Of a stretch of DNA of 64,000 nucleotides, positions 11,590 through 22,939 are shown piece after piece. Source of the stretch: Monoplex corrugatus (taxonomy: Eukaryota > Mollusca > Gastropoda > Littorinimorpha > Ranellidae); contig JAPXFY010000031.1 in the NCBI GenBank assembly GCA_030674185.1, forward strand, positions 44,859,066-44,923,065. The letters are read 5' to 3'. The notes below the pieces were generated by a model. The model had not been told where the DNA came from. It was given only the letters and a program-made list of their open reading frames with translations, and searched no databases. A program made the translations under genes and the position numbers. Position 1 is the stretch's first letter. Each line of letters starts with the position of its first letter.

Positions 11590-12100
11590 TGGAATGTCAT
11601 CTGTTGGTTGGGTCTTGGCACCGTCTGCTATGGCTGTGCAAGCTGATGTGTTAGTGACAGTTCCTGTTACAGTTGGTGCAGATGACCTGGGCGGCCTGGG
11701 TTGTAGGGATTGCTGCACCACGCCTCCTCCGGTCTCTCCTGTCCACTACGAGCTGACCTCTCCTCATGTCTGCCTCTGTGATGCCCCTGTAGACCAGAGT
11801 GACGTCTGAATTTCCCTGCTGTTTGCGGAGATTTTGCAGACCTTCAGGCCTCTTTTGCAGGCGTCCTTGAAGCGAAGTAAGGGGTGACCAACTCTCCTGG
11901 TGCCCTGGACTAACTGTCCATACAGAATTTCTTTCGGAAGCTTCCCAACTTCCATACAACAAACATGCCCCAACCATCACAGGCAGAGTTGTCTCAGCAA
12001 GGAGTACATGCTGGGGATCTTGGTGCACTCCAGGATGGCTTGGTATCAGCTGACAGGACTGCATCCCACACCATGCTCACAACACCACCACTGATTAATT
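11590..12100 (-). pseudogene. Antisense non-LTR retrotransposon C-terminal fragment
   Basis: On the minus strand, broken frames give the conserved LINE C-terminal block: LCLRWLGHVCCME, KLPKEILYGQLVQGTRRVG, PLLRFKDACKRGLK, then a CCHC-like finger (CTNCNRNCH followed by spaced His and Cys). It is a different LINE family from the one at 8.9-11.4 kb and lies head-on to its 3' end. No intact ORF remains. Confidence 0.8.
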
Positions 12101-12189
12101 ACCGGTATGCATATTGTTCCGATTGGTTGTCTTTCAGCATACACACAGGTACCCGCTAGAAAAAATATCAATCAACTTGTAGATGCCGA

Positions 12190-15085
12190 CTTCTTTGTTG
12201 ATGAAAGTTATAGTTTATAGGAAATTGTTCCTTGCTGAAGGAAGTTAAAGTTTATAGGAAGTTTTCTTTGTTGAAGGAAGTTAAAGTTCATAGGAAGTTG
12301 TTCTTTGTTGAAGGAAGTTATAGTTTATAGGAAATTGTTCCTTGCTGAAGGAAGTTAAAGTTTATAGGAAGTTTTCTTTGTTAAAGGAAGTTAAAGTTTA
12401 TAGGAAATTGTTCCTTGCTGAAGGAAGTTATAGTTTATAGGAAGTTGTTCCTTGCTGAAGGAAGTTATAGTTTATAGGAAATTGTTCCTTGCTGAAGGAA
12501 GTTAAAGTTCATAGGAAGTTGTTCTTTGTTGAAGGAAGTTTTAGTTTATAGGAAGTTGTTCTTTGTTGAAGGAAGTTATAGTTTATAGGAAGTTGTTCTT
12601 TGTTGAAGGACGTTATAGTTTATAGGAAGTTGTTCTTTGTTGAAGGACGTTATAGTTTATAGGAAATTGTTCCTTGCTGAAGGAAGTTAAAGTTCATAGG
12701 AAGTTGTTCTTTGTTGAAGGAAGTTATTATTTATAGGAAATTGTTCCTTGCTGAAGAAAGTTAAAGTTCATAGGAAGTTGTTCTTTGTTGAAGGTAGTTA
12801 TAGTTTATAGGTAGTTGTTCTTTGTTGAAGGTAGTTATAGTTTACAGGAAGTTGTTCTTTGTTGAAGGAAGTTATAGTTTATATGAAGTTGTTCTTTGTT
12901 GAAGGACGTTTATAGTTTATAGGAAGTTGTTCTTTGTTGAAGGAAGTTATAGTTTATAGGAAATTGTTCCTTGCTGAAGGAAGTTAAAGTTCATAGGAAG
13001 TTGTTCTTTGTTGAAGGAAGTTATTATTTATAGGAAATTGTTCCTTGCTGAAGGAAGTTAAAGTTCATAGGAAGTTGTTCTTTGTTGAAGGTAGTTATAG
13101 TTTATAGGTAGTTGTTCTTTGTTGAAGGTAGTTATAGTTTACAGGAAGTTGTTCTTTGTTGAAGGAAGTTATAGTTTATAGGAAATTGTTCTTTGTTGAA
13201 GGAAGTTATAGTTTATAGGAAGTTGTTCTTTGTTGAAGGACGTTATAGTTTATAGGAAGTTGTTCTTTGTTGAAGGACGTTATAGTTTGTAGGAAGTTGT
13301 TCTTTGTTGAAGGACGTTATAGTTTATAGGAAATTGTTCTTTGTTGAAGGTAGTTATAGTTTATAGGAAATTGTTCCTTGCTGAAGGAAGTTAAAGTTCA
13401 TAGGAAGTTGTTCTTTGTTGAAGGAAGTTATAGTTTATAGGAAGTTGTTCTTTGTTGAAGGAAGTTATAGTTTATAGGAAGTTGTTCTTTGTTGAAGGAC
13501 GTTATAGTTTATAGGAAGTTGTTCTTTGTTGAAGGACGTTATAGTTTATAGGAAGTTGTTCTTTGTTGAAGGACGTTATAGTTTATAGGAAGTTGTTCTT
13601 TGTTGAAGGACGTTATAGTTTATAGGAAGTTGTTCTTTGTTGAAGGACGTTATAGTTTATAGGAAGTTGTTCTTTGTTGAAGGACGTTATAGTTCATAGG
13701 AAGTTGTTCTTTGTTGAAGGAAGTTATAGTTTATAGAAAGTTGTTCTTTATTGAAGGAAGTCGTATTCTATAGGAAGTTGGTTTTTGTTGAAGGACAGTT
13801 TTGTAGGAAATTGTTCTTTGTTGAAGGTAGTTATAGTTTATAGGAAGTTGTTCTTTGTTGAAGGACGTTATAGTTTATAGGAAATTGTTCCTTGTTGAAG
13901 GAAGTTAAAGTTCATAGGAAGTTGTTCTTTGTTGAAGGAAGTTATAGTTTGTAGGAAATTGTTCCTTGTTGAAGGAAGTTAAAGTTCACAGGAAGTTGTT
14001 CTTTGTTGAAGGAAGTTATAGTTTATAGGAAGTTGTTCTTTGTTGAAGGAAGTTATAGTTTACAGGAAATTGTTCTTTGTTGAAGGAAGTTATAGTTTAT
14101 AGGAAATTGTTCTTTGTTGAAGGTAGTTATAGTTTACAGGAAGTTGTTCTTTGTTGAAGGTAATGATAGTTTACAGGAAGTTGTCCGTTGTTGAAGGAAA
14201 TTATAGTTTATAGGAAGTTGTTCTTTGTTGAAGGTAGTTATAGTTTAAAGGAAGTTGTTCTTTGTTGAAGGTAGTTATAGTTTATAGGATGTTCTTTCTT
14301 GTTGAATGACGTTATAGTTTACAGGAAGTTGTTCTTTGTTGAAGGACGTTGTAGTTTACAGGAAATTGTTCTTTGTTGAAGGAAGTTATAGTTTATAGGA
14401 AGTTGTTCTTTGTTGAAAGAAGTTACAGTTTATAGTAAGTTGTTCTTTGTTGAAGGAAGTTGTTCTTCGTTGAAGGAAGTTACAGTTTATAGGAAGTTGT
14501 TCTTCGTTGAAGGAAGTTCAACCACAGGGATTGTTTGAAAGGCCGCGAAAGTGGTCAGACACAGACCATTTTGTTGTTCATCAAGGTCTGACATGTCCTG
14601 AACGGAATCCCAAGTTTGCCGTCTTTCAGAGCAGGCAGGAGGTCTTTCCCTGCGGTCATCAGGCCTGAATCCCTGAAGTCAGTGGCCAAGCCACAAGCCA
14701 AAGTTAACAAGAAACACCACGAAGATGCGGATGGGACCTGGAGCACCAATGCCTTGCCTCTCTCCGGACGATCACCTCCCAAGCTCCCGACGCCACTCAA
14801 TAGTCATTTCATCATTTGTTGAAGGAAGTTATATTTTATTGGAAGTTGTTCTTTGTTGAAGGTAGTTATAGTTTATAGGAAGTTGTTCTTTGTTGAAGGA
14901 AGATGTTCTTTGTTGAAGGAAGTTGTTTATAGGAAGTTGTTCTTTGTTGAAGGTGTTATAGGAAGTAGGCCTTTGTTGAAGGAAGCTGTTGTTTATAAGA
15001 AGTTGTTCTTTGTTGAAGATGCTATGGGAAGATGCTCTTTGTTGAAGGTGTTTCAGGAAGTTGTTCTTTGTTGAAGGAAATTGGA
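12190..15085. repeat. 37-bp tandem array (about 70 copies), interrupted once
   Basis: The monomer is GTTATAGTTTATAGGAAGTT plus GTTCTTTGTTGAAGGAC, 37 bp. The first kilobase alternates variants (AAATTGTTCCTTGCTG against AAGTTGTTCTTTGTTG), suggesting higher-order units of two or more monomers. The middle (13,200-13,700) is nearly homogeneous. The end past 14,820 is shortened and diverged. A 0.3-kb non-array block interrupts at about 14,520. Confidence 0.97.
14520..14815. mobile_element. Unclassified 0.3-kb block inserted in the 37-bp array
   Basis: A unique GC-richer block is flanked on both sides by GTTGAAGGAAGTT. The flanking repeat belongs to the array, so it cannot be distinguished from a target duplication. 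No terminal repeats or recognisable protein. An interspersed-repeat fragment is the likeliest explanation. Confidence 0.4.
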
Positions 15086-15144
15086 TATTATTGTCTCGAA
15101 ATATTCAGTCATTGCTAGTCGAGTGATTGGTGGGAGTTTCACAA

Positions 15145-15885
15145 GCACAGTCAGTCAGTCAGTCAGTCAGTCAGTCAGTCAGTCAGTCAGACAGGTGTGT
15201 GACACCTGAAACTAGAACGTAGTGAAGTACAATCAGTCATGTCAGTCAGTCAATCAGTCAATCAGTCATGTCAGTCAATCAGTCAGTCAGTCAATCAGTC
15301 AGTCAATCAGTCAGTCAGTCAGTCAATCAGTCAGTCAGTCAGTCAGTCAATCAGTCAGTCAGTCAGACAGGTGTGTGACACCTGACACTAGATTGAAGAA
15401 AAACACAGTTATTCAATCAGTCAGTCATCAGTCAGTCAGTCAGTCATGTCAGTCAATCAGTCAGTCATGTCAGACAGTCAGTCAGTCAGTCATGTCATTC
15501 AGTCAGTCAGTCAGTCATGTCAGTCAGTCAGGTGTTTGACACCTGAAACTAGAACGAAGTGAAGTACAGTCAGTCAGTCAGTCAGTCAGACAGTCAGTCA
15601 GTCAGACAGTCAGTCAGTCAGTCAGTCAGTCAGTCAGTCAGTCAGTCAGTCATGTCAGTCAGTCATGTCAGTCAGTCAGGTGTTTGACACTTGAAACTAG
15701 AACGAAGTGAAGTACAGTCAGTCAGTCAATCAGTCAGACAGTCAGTCAGACAGTCAGTCAGTCAGTCAGTCAGTCAGTCAATCAGTCAGTCAGTCAGTCA
15801 GTCAGTCAGTCAGTCAAACAGGTGTGTGACACCTGACACTAGAACGAAGTGAAGTACAATCAGTCAGTCAGACAGGCCTTGTGTG
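15145..15885. repeat. CAGT tetranucleotide array with a recurring palindromic spacer
   Basis: (CAGT)n with CAAT variants is broken five times (near 15,188, 15,367, 15,528, 15,677 and 15,818) by a spacer of about 45 bp: CAGGTGTGTGACACCTG (self-complementary CAGGTGT and ACACCTG), then AACTAGAACGAAGTGAAGTA. Spacing shrinks from about 180 to 140 bp, so the array is a higher-order repeat with variable tetranucleotide length. Confidence 0.95.
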
Positions 15886-15939
15886 TTATTTGTCATCAAA
15901 CAATCAGTTACATACATGTACATAACATCTCAAATATTA

Positions 15940-16960
15940 AATCAATTTGTTCTCTTTTTTCCTATCCTTTTCCTTCTCTAATTCTTCTTCTCCTCTTTTT
16001 TGTCTTTTCTCCTATTTCTTCTTCTTCTTGTTTTCTGTGATTTTCTCCTTCTAATTCTTCCTTTTTTTTTTATTCTTCTATTTTCTGTCCTATCCTTCAT
16101 CTAATTCTTCTTGACCTCTCCTTTTCTTTTTCTAATTTTTCTTCCTGACCTTTTCTCCTTCTGTTTCTTTTTTTAATTTTTCTTTTTTCTTCCTCTTCTC
16201 TTCTTGATTCTTCTTCTTTCGTCTTCTCGTTTTTGTGCTTTTCTCGGTTGAATTCTTTTTTTCTCCTCCATTTCTGTTCTTTTCGTCTTTTAATTCTTCT
16301 TCTTTGTTGTTGTTGTAGTTGTCTTTTCTCCTTCAAATTCTTCGGTTTTCTTCTCGACTTCATCTGTCCTTTTTTTATTCATATATATTTATATCTAATT
16401 CTCTCTCTCTCTCTCTTACTCACTCCTTTTGTGTTGTCTCTTTCGTTTCTTTCTAATTCTTCTCTTCTTTTTCTGTCCTTTGCTACTTATAATTCTTCTT
16501 CTCTTCTTTTTGTGCCATTTTCACTTTTTCTTTCATTTTTTCATTTTTCTATTATCTCTTTTTTTTCTTCTTCTAATTTTTCTTTCTCCTCTTTTTCTTT
16601 TTTCCAAACGTTTCTTCTCCTCCTATTTTTTTTTCTTTTCCTATTTCTTTGTCTCTCTTCTCGTCTCACCCCCACCCACCCACCTTCTTTCTGATCCTTT
16701 TATTTCTTGTCTGTTCTTTGTCCGTTTCCGTTTCTTGTTTTTTATGCTTTTTTTTATATTGTATTTGTCTTGTTCTCTTCTTCAATTTTTTTTTTCGTAT
16801 TCTCTTCTGGGTCTTGTTGTTCTTGTTTGTTTCTTGTTCTTGTTTACTTTTTCATTTTGCTCTTTTTTTCTTCTTATTTTCCCTTTATTGTGTTGTTTTT
16901 CTTCTTGTTCTCTTAATTGTTTTTCTTGTTCTCCTCTTTCTCTTCGTGCAGTTTATTTTG
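15940..16960. repeat. 1-kb polypyrimidine tract
   Basis: Almost only T and C on the plus strand, built from TTCTTCTTCT, TCTCCTTC and TTTTTCTTTT with no fixed period. Long homopurine-homopyrimidine DNA can form triplexes. The hydrophobic Leu/Phe/Ser-rich frame spanning it (to 17,223) is a composition artefact. Confidence 0.9.
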
Positions 16961-17046
16961 TCCCAAATAGATACATAAATGAAGTTTGCTGGGACTTTAT
17001 TGAGGACTTGGTGTTTTCTTTCCACCCATGTAGACATCTTCAGCTG

Positions 17047-17050
17047 ATGT

Positions 17051-17086
<36 letters not shown>
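17047..17086. repeat. (GT)n microsatellite
   Basis: A short GT dinucleotide run directly after the polypyrimidine region. Confidence 0.95.
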
Positions 17087-17089
17087 AGG

Positions 17090-18585
17090 GTGGGAGGGAT
17101 GGACCCCGGGGATGTATGTGTATGTATGTGCCAGCGTTATCCAACCTTTTCTTTCCCAGTTCACTCTCTCTCTCTCTCAAGTTCTGCACGAATGCTTCGA
17201 AATGTCCAGAAATCTTGCTATAAGTGTGTTGTTCGTGTTAGCTCACGCCAGTGACCGAAGTCGATAATTTCAGTGAGTTTCTTGGAAAACAAAACAAAAA
17301 ACAACAGCAGCAAAACGTGCAATATTCACTTCCCGGCTTGCAAATTGTTTGCTGTTGAGTGTGGAACTGTCAGGGTGATGCTGTGGAAGCTGAACTGATT
17401 AGAAGCGCATGCTTGATGCTGTGTGCCAGATTTGATCCTCAACTTTAAGAAGGTTTGCAGTATGTGTTCATTTTGTTACTGGGAAGAACCATACAGTTTT
17501 GCCAAGTATTTTGGTAAGGTTTATGGTAATGTCAATTTAAACTTAAAGGGTCTTGCTGTCAATACTGAATGGTGACTTTTTTTCTGAAGAAATCGGTCAG
17601 TATCATGTAAGTAAAAAAGAAAAGAAAAAAAAAGAAAGAAAATTGATGTTTCTGCTAAAAGATTTTGGAAAAAAAATAGCAGTTGATGGAGAAATATTGG
17701 ATAAAACTATTTCTGCCAACAGGTTTGTTTTTGGAATATGATTTGTTCTGTAAGTCCAGTAACATACTGAAATCGGTAACAAGACTATTTGAAAGAATTT
17801 TGTTGACGTAAAAACGACACTTTAATCTGTATAAATCGATTTTGTACTGTTAATATTTTTGCATTCTTAAATCCTGTATAATTTAGTATGATAATGTTCG
17901 TTAGCACGGTAAATTACGAAAAGAATGGTTACAATCTAGGAAAATTCAAGTGCAAATAAGTTTTCCTTTTTAATAAGTAATAAACTGGTCATATGAAAGT
18001 TTCATAATTGTGTATGTATATGAAAATTATTGAATTTCCGTTGATATAAATTGAAATGTTGTTAGCAAGAGAATGAAGAAAATCAGCTTGTATAGTACAC
18101 CAAAGCTGTATTGTTAAAAATAGGATGTGCTCTTAAGGTTAAAGCTGCATTTTCAAATTGTTATAGCAAGGAAACGTGTTTCCCGCAGGTTTATAAAGAC
18201 ATTGAGGTTTATTAGAAAGTGTAAAGCTTGTTTTGATATAGCGTAGCTTTAATAAGAATAAAATTCACAAGCATAAGTTTGATGTATATGTATTTAAATC
18301 AAAGTGCACACATTGTTCACATCCATTCAGTGGCAAAATTTTAGTGTAGAACCACTTGCGTACTGTTAGGGGAGGGGAGGAGAGGATTGGGATGAGGGGA
18401 ATCAAGGGGAAATCATTGTTGGACAAAAAGGCATGTTTTTGAGTTGGTCCTGGAGGGAAAAGGTTTGTAATTGACCTAACCACGGAAGAACGTTCCAGTT
18501 GAATGGAACGGAACAAATTTTTTTTAATGGCTGTTAGGACTGTAGACAAAACACAAACGAATGGAGTGAATGCTGTGACAAGTGT
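17090..18585. other. AT-rich intergenic or intronic sequence, no gene seen
   Basis: About 1.5 kb without long ORFs, recognisable element ends or tandem structure. A weak tRNA-like stretch near 17,385-17,445 (TTAGAAGCGC, then GATTTGATCC) was considered and not called. Confidence 0.5.
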
Positions 18586-18720
18586 CGGTGCCAACTCCCC
18601 CCAGGACTAGCATGTTAGTCCTTGTGTACGCCCCACCGTCGGGACTGCTGGGGACTGTTTCAGTATAAATTGTATCCCCACCTTCTGGAACTTCTGTGCT
18701 AGAAATTTCCTCTGTTTCTG

Positions 18721-18843
18721 CCTTGTTCCTTTGCTTTGTCATTTCTTCCTGTCATTTTCTGCCTTGTTCCTTTGCTTTGTCATTTCTTCCTGTCATTTTC
18801 TGCCTTGTTCCTTTGCTTTGTCATTTCTTCCTGTCATTTTCTG
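18721..18843. repeat. 41-bp unit, three copies, inside R1 copy 2
   Basis: CCTTGTTCCTTTGCTTTGTC plus the following 21 bases repeats three times at exactly 41 bp with almost no divergence. Other R1 copies have the unit once, so this is a recent local triplication. Confidence 0.9.
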
Positions 18844-19009
18844 CCTTGGTCCATTCGCCTGTTTTGTTAGTCTTACGTACTTTCTCTTACTAGGAGTGAT
18901 AATTGGGTACATTTAAATTTTAAGTACATTTTTGGCTCCAAGGAAATGAGATGCAGAAGTAATTAGGTAATTTAGGCCCGGTTTTATGTATAAAACTGTG
19001 TCCTTAGTT

Positions 19010-19715
19010 CATCATCATCATCATCATCATCAGGTGCCCTGCCGCATGGCGTTGGCGACCATGGACTTCCAACCATCTCTCTCGTTGCCCCCAGCATCTC
19101 CCCCACCCTCTTCATCCTCAGCCACCTTGCAAGTCCGTCCAGCATTCTCTCCCTGGGTCTACCCGGTGCTCTTCCCCTCCAGCTTTCCCGTTGTGACCAG
19201 GTGCTCCAAATCCCCCTTCCTCATAAAATGGCCTATAAATGTTGCTTGTCTTTTCCTAATCTTCCTTATCAGTGATCGACTTGTCTGCCTCCATCAAGAC
19301 TGTCTCGTTTGTTTTCTTTGCTGTCCATGGTACTCTCAACATTCTTCTTAGAAACCACATCTCGGCTGCCTCAATCCTGCTCTGGCTTTGCTTGGTGACT
19401 GTCCACGCTTCGCATCCGTACAACAGTATTGGTTCTATATAACATTCAAGGACTCTCTTTCTGATGTTAATTGATAGGCATTTGTTGGTAAGAATGCTTA
19501 TCTTCTTGAATGCTGTTTTGGCTTGGCCGATTCTGCCAGCTATTTCCGAGGTGCATCTGCCGTCTGATGAAATGACCATTCCCAGGCATTTGAACTTATT
19601 AACCTGTGTCAAGGTTGTGCCATTTGCTGTTATTTTGCAGGAAGGGATTTCATGTTTTTTTTACTGATCACCATGACTTCAGTCTTCCTGCTGTTTAGTT
19701 CCAACCCCTTACCTT
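19010..19715 (-). pseudogene. Antisense LINE fragment with ATG-repeat tail and 11-bp target duplication
   Basis: The minus strand encodes the C-terminal part of a non-LTR RT: VNKFKCLGMVISSDGRC, KKISILTNKCLSINIRKRV, PILLYGCEAWTVTKQ, AEMWFLRRMLRVPWTAKKTN (to about 19,256), then broken frames. Its 3' end is CGCATGGCG inverted followed by a (CAT)n run at 19,010-19,033, equal to an (ATG)n tail. TGTCCTTAGTT occurs at 18,999-19,009 and again at 19,716-19,726, a perfect 11-bp target duplication, so this is a 5'-truncated insertion into R1. Related pieces occur at 21,960 and 32,246. Confidence 0.88.
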
Positions 19716-19744
19716 TGTCCTTAGTTATCAGAAAAAATCACTAA

Positions 19745-19912
19745 AGAATAAGAACGCATATTTAATACAAGACACTGGATCCAGCAGCAGGGAAGTTTGT
19801 CTTTTTCTCCTAATTTTTGTATCTGGTGTTTGTAATCTTTCGCTTGAAAAAGGCCAGTTGGCCGAAAATTTGCGCCTGTCTTGTCTTGTATTAAATACGT
19901 GTTCTTATTTGT
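19745..19912 (+). mobile_element. Small Penelope-like 3'-end remnant with inverted termini
   Basis: TAAGAACGCATATTTAATAC at the left is matched, inverted, by GTATTAAATACGTGTTCTTA at the right. Between them GGCAGGGAAGTTT-like, GGTGTTTGTAAT and CTTGAAAAAGGCCAGTTGGC followed by CGAAAATTTGCGC follow the same order as the 3' end of the Penelope-like element at 60,369-60,480. It has no ORF and looks like a non-autonomous end-only copy. Confidence 0.7.
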
Positions 19913-20139
19913 TTTGTTTTTTTTTAGTTTTTTTTAATGGTTCCTGCTTGCTTGAACGTGGGCAGTCACTTGTTTTGGAGTCCTTATGTGTCAGTTTAGA
20001 AAAAAAAACCCCATGTGATAAATTGGAATAGTCAACACCAGGGGCATCTCCTTAGATATGTGTGCGAATACACTGACATGTTTACTTAAGTTTTCTTTGA
20101 CTTTTTTACCTGTTCTGGTTCTGTAGAATAATCTACAAC

Positions 20140-20400
20140 GGGCCTCGTGGCCTATACCATGGATGGTGGTATGCGTGCGCGGGCTCGTCTGAAGAGGATG
20201 GAGGTTCTCCAAATAGGTACTGTGACAATGGCTCCCTGAAGCGTTCGGTGGATGCTGCTTTGACTATGTGGGCGGGGAGAGAGTTCCATTCCGGGACGGT
20301 CCGCTGTGCGTAGGCAAACTTATCAATGTTGCCACGGGGTTGGTATCGCAGCAGGTTGCGTTGGTTGTTGGATCTGGTTCTGAAGTATGGTGTGTGTTTT
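20140..20400 (-). pseudogene. Antisense C-terminal tail of a non-LTR reverse transcriptase
   Basis: One minus-strand frame is open for about 85 codons and reads RNLLRYQPRGNIDKFAYAQ, RTVPEWNSLPAHIVKAAS, FREPLSQ. The WNSLP block is characteristic of the end of many LINE RT proteins. It lies inside R1 copy 2. Confidence 0.75.
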
Positions 20401-20664
20401 GAAACGGTTATAGCCCTGATATAGCTCTACACAGTCGGCTTGTGTACACTTCTTGTGGTAAGACTTTAAAACGACGAACTGAAAGGAGTGTAGCATTGGT
20501 GTCCTCTCCCCCCCCCCCCACTCCCAAGCTTATTGGGCCTTAGGGCTGTCCATGGCCATAACCAGGCCACGCTCAGCCTACCAGCATGTGACCACAGTAC
20601 TTCAAGGCTTAAAAAATAACAGTCCTTGTGTACAGTGTGTGCTAGGACCGAATCACTAAATGTC

Positions 20665-20745
20665 GGTAGTTTGTGGCCTCAATAGCACAGCTAGTTGAGT
20701 CTGATTCACGTGGTAATAGTTGTGGGTTCGAACAACTGGCCATAT
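20665..20745 (+). mobile_element. tRNA-like sequence (SINE head or tRNA pseudogene)
   Basis: It contains an A-box-like TAGCACAGCTAGTTGAG and, about 40 bp later, a B box GGGTTCGAAC in a tRNA-like layout starting GGCCTCA. Acceptor-stem pairing is poor and no clear anticodon arm is seen, so it is not called a functional tRNA. The 66-69-bp array starts directly after it. Confidence 0.45.
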
Positions 20746-20754
20746 TGCCTATCT

Positions 20755-21875
20755 TAATATTGTGATGGTATTGGTATAGGATTCAAGTCCCACTTTTCAT
20801 GATGGTAATCCCCCTTAACATTGTGGTGGTATTGGTATAGGATTCAAGTCCCACATTTTAGGATGGTAATCCCATCTTAACATTATTGTGATGGTATTGG
20901 TATAGGATTCAAGTCCCACTTCCCTAGGATGGTAATCCCCCCATCTTAACATTGTTGTGGTGGTATTGGTATAGGATTCAAGTCCCACTTCCCCAGGATG
21001 GTAATTCCCCCATCTTAACATTGTTGTGGTGGTGTTGGTATAGGATTCAAGTCCTACTTCCCCAGGATGGTAAATCCCACATCTTAACATTGTTGTGGTG
21101 GTATTGGTATAGGATTCAAGTCCCACTTCCCCAGGATGGTAATCCTATCTTAACATTGTTGTGGTGGTATTGGTATAGGATTCAAGTCCCACTTCCCCAG
21201 GATGGTAATCCCCCTATCTTAACATTGTTGTGGTGGTATTGGTATAGGATTCAAGTCCCATTTCCCCAGGATGGTAATCCCATCTTAACATTGTTGTGGT
21301 GGTATTGGTATAGGATTCAAGTCCCACTTCCCCAGGATGGTAATCCCCCCATCTTAACATTGTTGTGGTGGTATTGGTATAGGATTCAAGTCCCACTTCC
21401 CCAGGATGGTAATCCCATCTTAACATTGTTGTTGTGGTATTGGTATAAGATTCAAGTCCCACTAACCCCAGGATGGTAATCCCATCTTAACATTTTGTGG
21501 TGGTATTGGTATAGGATTCAAGTCCCACTTCCCCAGGATAGTAATCCCCCCATCTTAACATTGTTGTGGTGGTATTGGCATAAGATTCAAGTCCCACTTC
21601 CCTAGGATGGTAATCCCATCTTAACATTGTTGTGGTGGTACTGGTATAGGATTCAAGTCCCACTAACCCCAGGATGGTAATCCCCCTATCTTAACATTGT
21701 TGTGTGGTATTGGTATAGGATTCAAGTCCCACTTACCCAGGATGGTAATCCCCCCATCTTAACATTGTTGTGGTGGTATTGGTATAAGATTCAAGTCCCA
21801 CTTCCCCAGGATGGTAATCCCATCTTAACATTGTTGTGGTGGTATTGGTATAAGATTCAAGTCTCACTTATCAGA
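20755..21875. repeat. 66-69-bp tandem array (about 17 copies)
   Basis: The monomer contains TTGTGGTGGTATTGGTATAG, GATTCAAGTCCCACTTCCCC and AGGATGGTAATCC. Copies differ in the C-run length after AATCC (variants AATCCCATC and AATCCCCCCATC). GGATTCAAGTCCC in each monomer resembles a Pol III B box. Open frames on both strands are artefacts. Confidence 0.96.
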
Positions 21876-21954
21876 TGGTGATCCCCACAGGCCATTTCAG
21901 AGGTGGGTGCTGACAAACTTGAACCAATGTCAGTGTTATAGGATTAAAGTCCAC

Positions 21955-22055
21955 ACTTGCCTGGGAGGGTGGGAGATGTACTTGCAGCGGCAAGGGATAG
22001 ATTGGTATGGAGGGTCATGATCGCCAACGCCATGCGGCAGGGCACATGACACTAC
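21955..22055 (+). mobile_element. LINE 3'-end fragment
   Basis: GAGATGTACTTGCAGCGGCA, AGGGATAGATTGGTATGGAG and CGCCATGCGGCAGGGCACAT match the 3' end of the LINE at 32,660-32,755 and, inverted, 19,025-19,060. About 100 bp, with the triplet tail lost. Confidence 0.7.
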
Positions 22056-22935
22056 CCTTGGATGTTTATCCCCATCGTGGTATCAGCTGAGGTGGGTCTG
22101 ACACAAGTTTAGTACTTTGTTCAAGATTGGATTCATTGTAGGCCTACTTGAAAATTCCATATTTGCTCCACCCATATATGCCAACAAATAACTATCAGAT
22201 TCCAACGAAGCTGGCACATCTCGCGTGATAATCAGGAATCTGGACTGAGGACAGTAAATGTTAATGTTAGAGGATGTCCGATTTATAGCCATTTTGACAT
22301 TATGTACGTCATTTTTAGGGTTCTGTGCCATAATGACTGCAACATGAAGAGATCTTATTGGCACAACTGAGTGTATCCTGGTACTGCTCTAATCTGTGCA
22401 ATATGTGGTAAGTTTGCCCCATTTTTAGGCATTTTCATGCACACACGCTTTTACACTTGCACACTTGTGGTACTTATGTGTGTGATCAATGTTTTCTCAA
22501 TTTTTGTCCCTTAAAAGGGTGATTCTTTAGACTCTAAATCTCTAGCTTAGTTTTGTGTATGAGCATAGTGTGCATTTTTGGATTGTGTAGAAGTAAAAAT
22601 TAAAGTTTCAGTTAGCCTGGCAACTTCTTAAATGTAAAATAAAAAGATTGACACTGTAGTTTACTTAGCCTTTGACAGTGTACAGAATTTTCTTATTCCT
22701 TTGATCTGTGAATCGACCACAAAATCCCTTGTGGATTGTTGATATGCGCTGCAGCTTTGTAGTACTTTAACATTTGTGTTGGACTTGCAATGACCAAGCA
22801 AGGTTGACATTGCATTTTAACATTAAGCTGTATCGTGGGGTGAAGGTTAGTTTTCTTTCGGTTTTGCCTGTTTTTCCTGTAGCAACAGACATCAAGGGTC
22901 AATTGTTGGACGAGAGCCATGTATACCAGCAGCAG
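22056..22935. other. No gene seen
   Basis: Unique AT-rich sequence. ORFs on both strands overlap and show no recognisable motif. Confidence 0.4.
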
Positions 22936-22939
22936 GAGT

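Larger units (their letters stand above)
18590..20450 (+). mobile_element. R1 interspersed repeat, copy 2, interrupted
   Basis: The 5' part (TTTCAGTATAAATTGTATCC, CCACCTTCTGGAAC, CATTTTCTGCCTT, TGATAATTGGGTACAT) runs to GTGTCCTTAGTT at 19,009. It resumes after a LINE insertion and a Penelope fragment with GTCAACACCAGGGGCAT at about 20,032 and ends TATAGCCCTGATATAGCTC near 20,430. A further antisense LINE tail lies at 20,140-20,400. Element inside element explains the 1.9-kb span of a 0.5-kb repeat. Confidence 0.7.

Noticed and set aside
16233..17223. Hydrophobic Leu/Phe/Ser ORFs resembling membrane proteins
   Set aside because: Translation of a polypyrimidine tract. Several frames look alike and none has charged-loop structure.
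17385..17445. tRNA-like element
   Set aside because: Only loose A- and B-box resemblance, no stem structure, no repeat copies seen.
20665..20745. Functional tRNA gene
   Set aside because: A and B boxes are present but acceptor and anticodon arms do not form convincingly.
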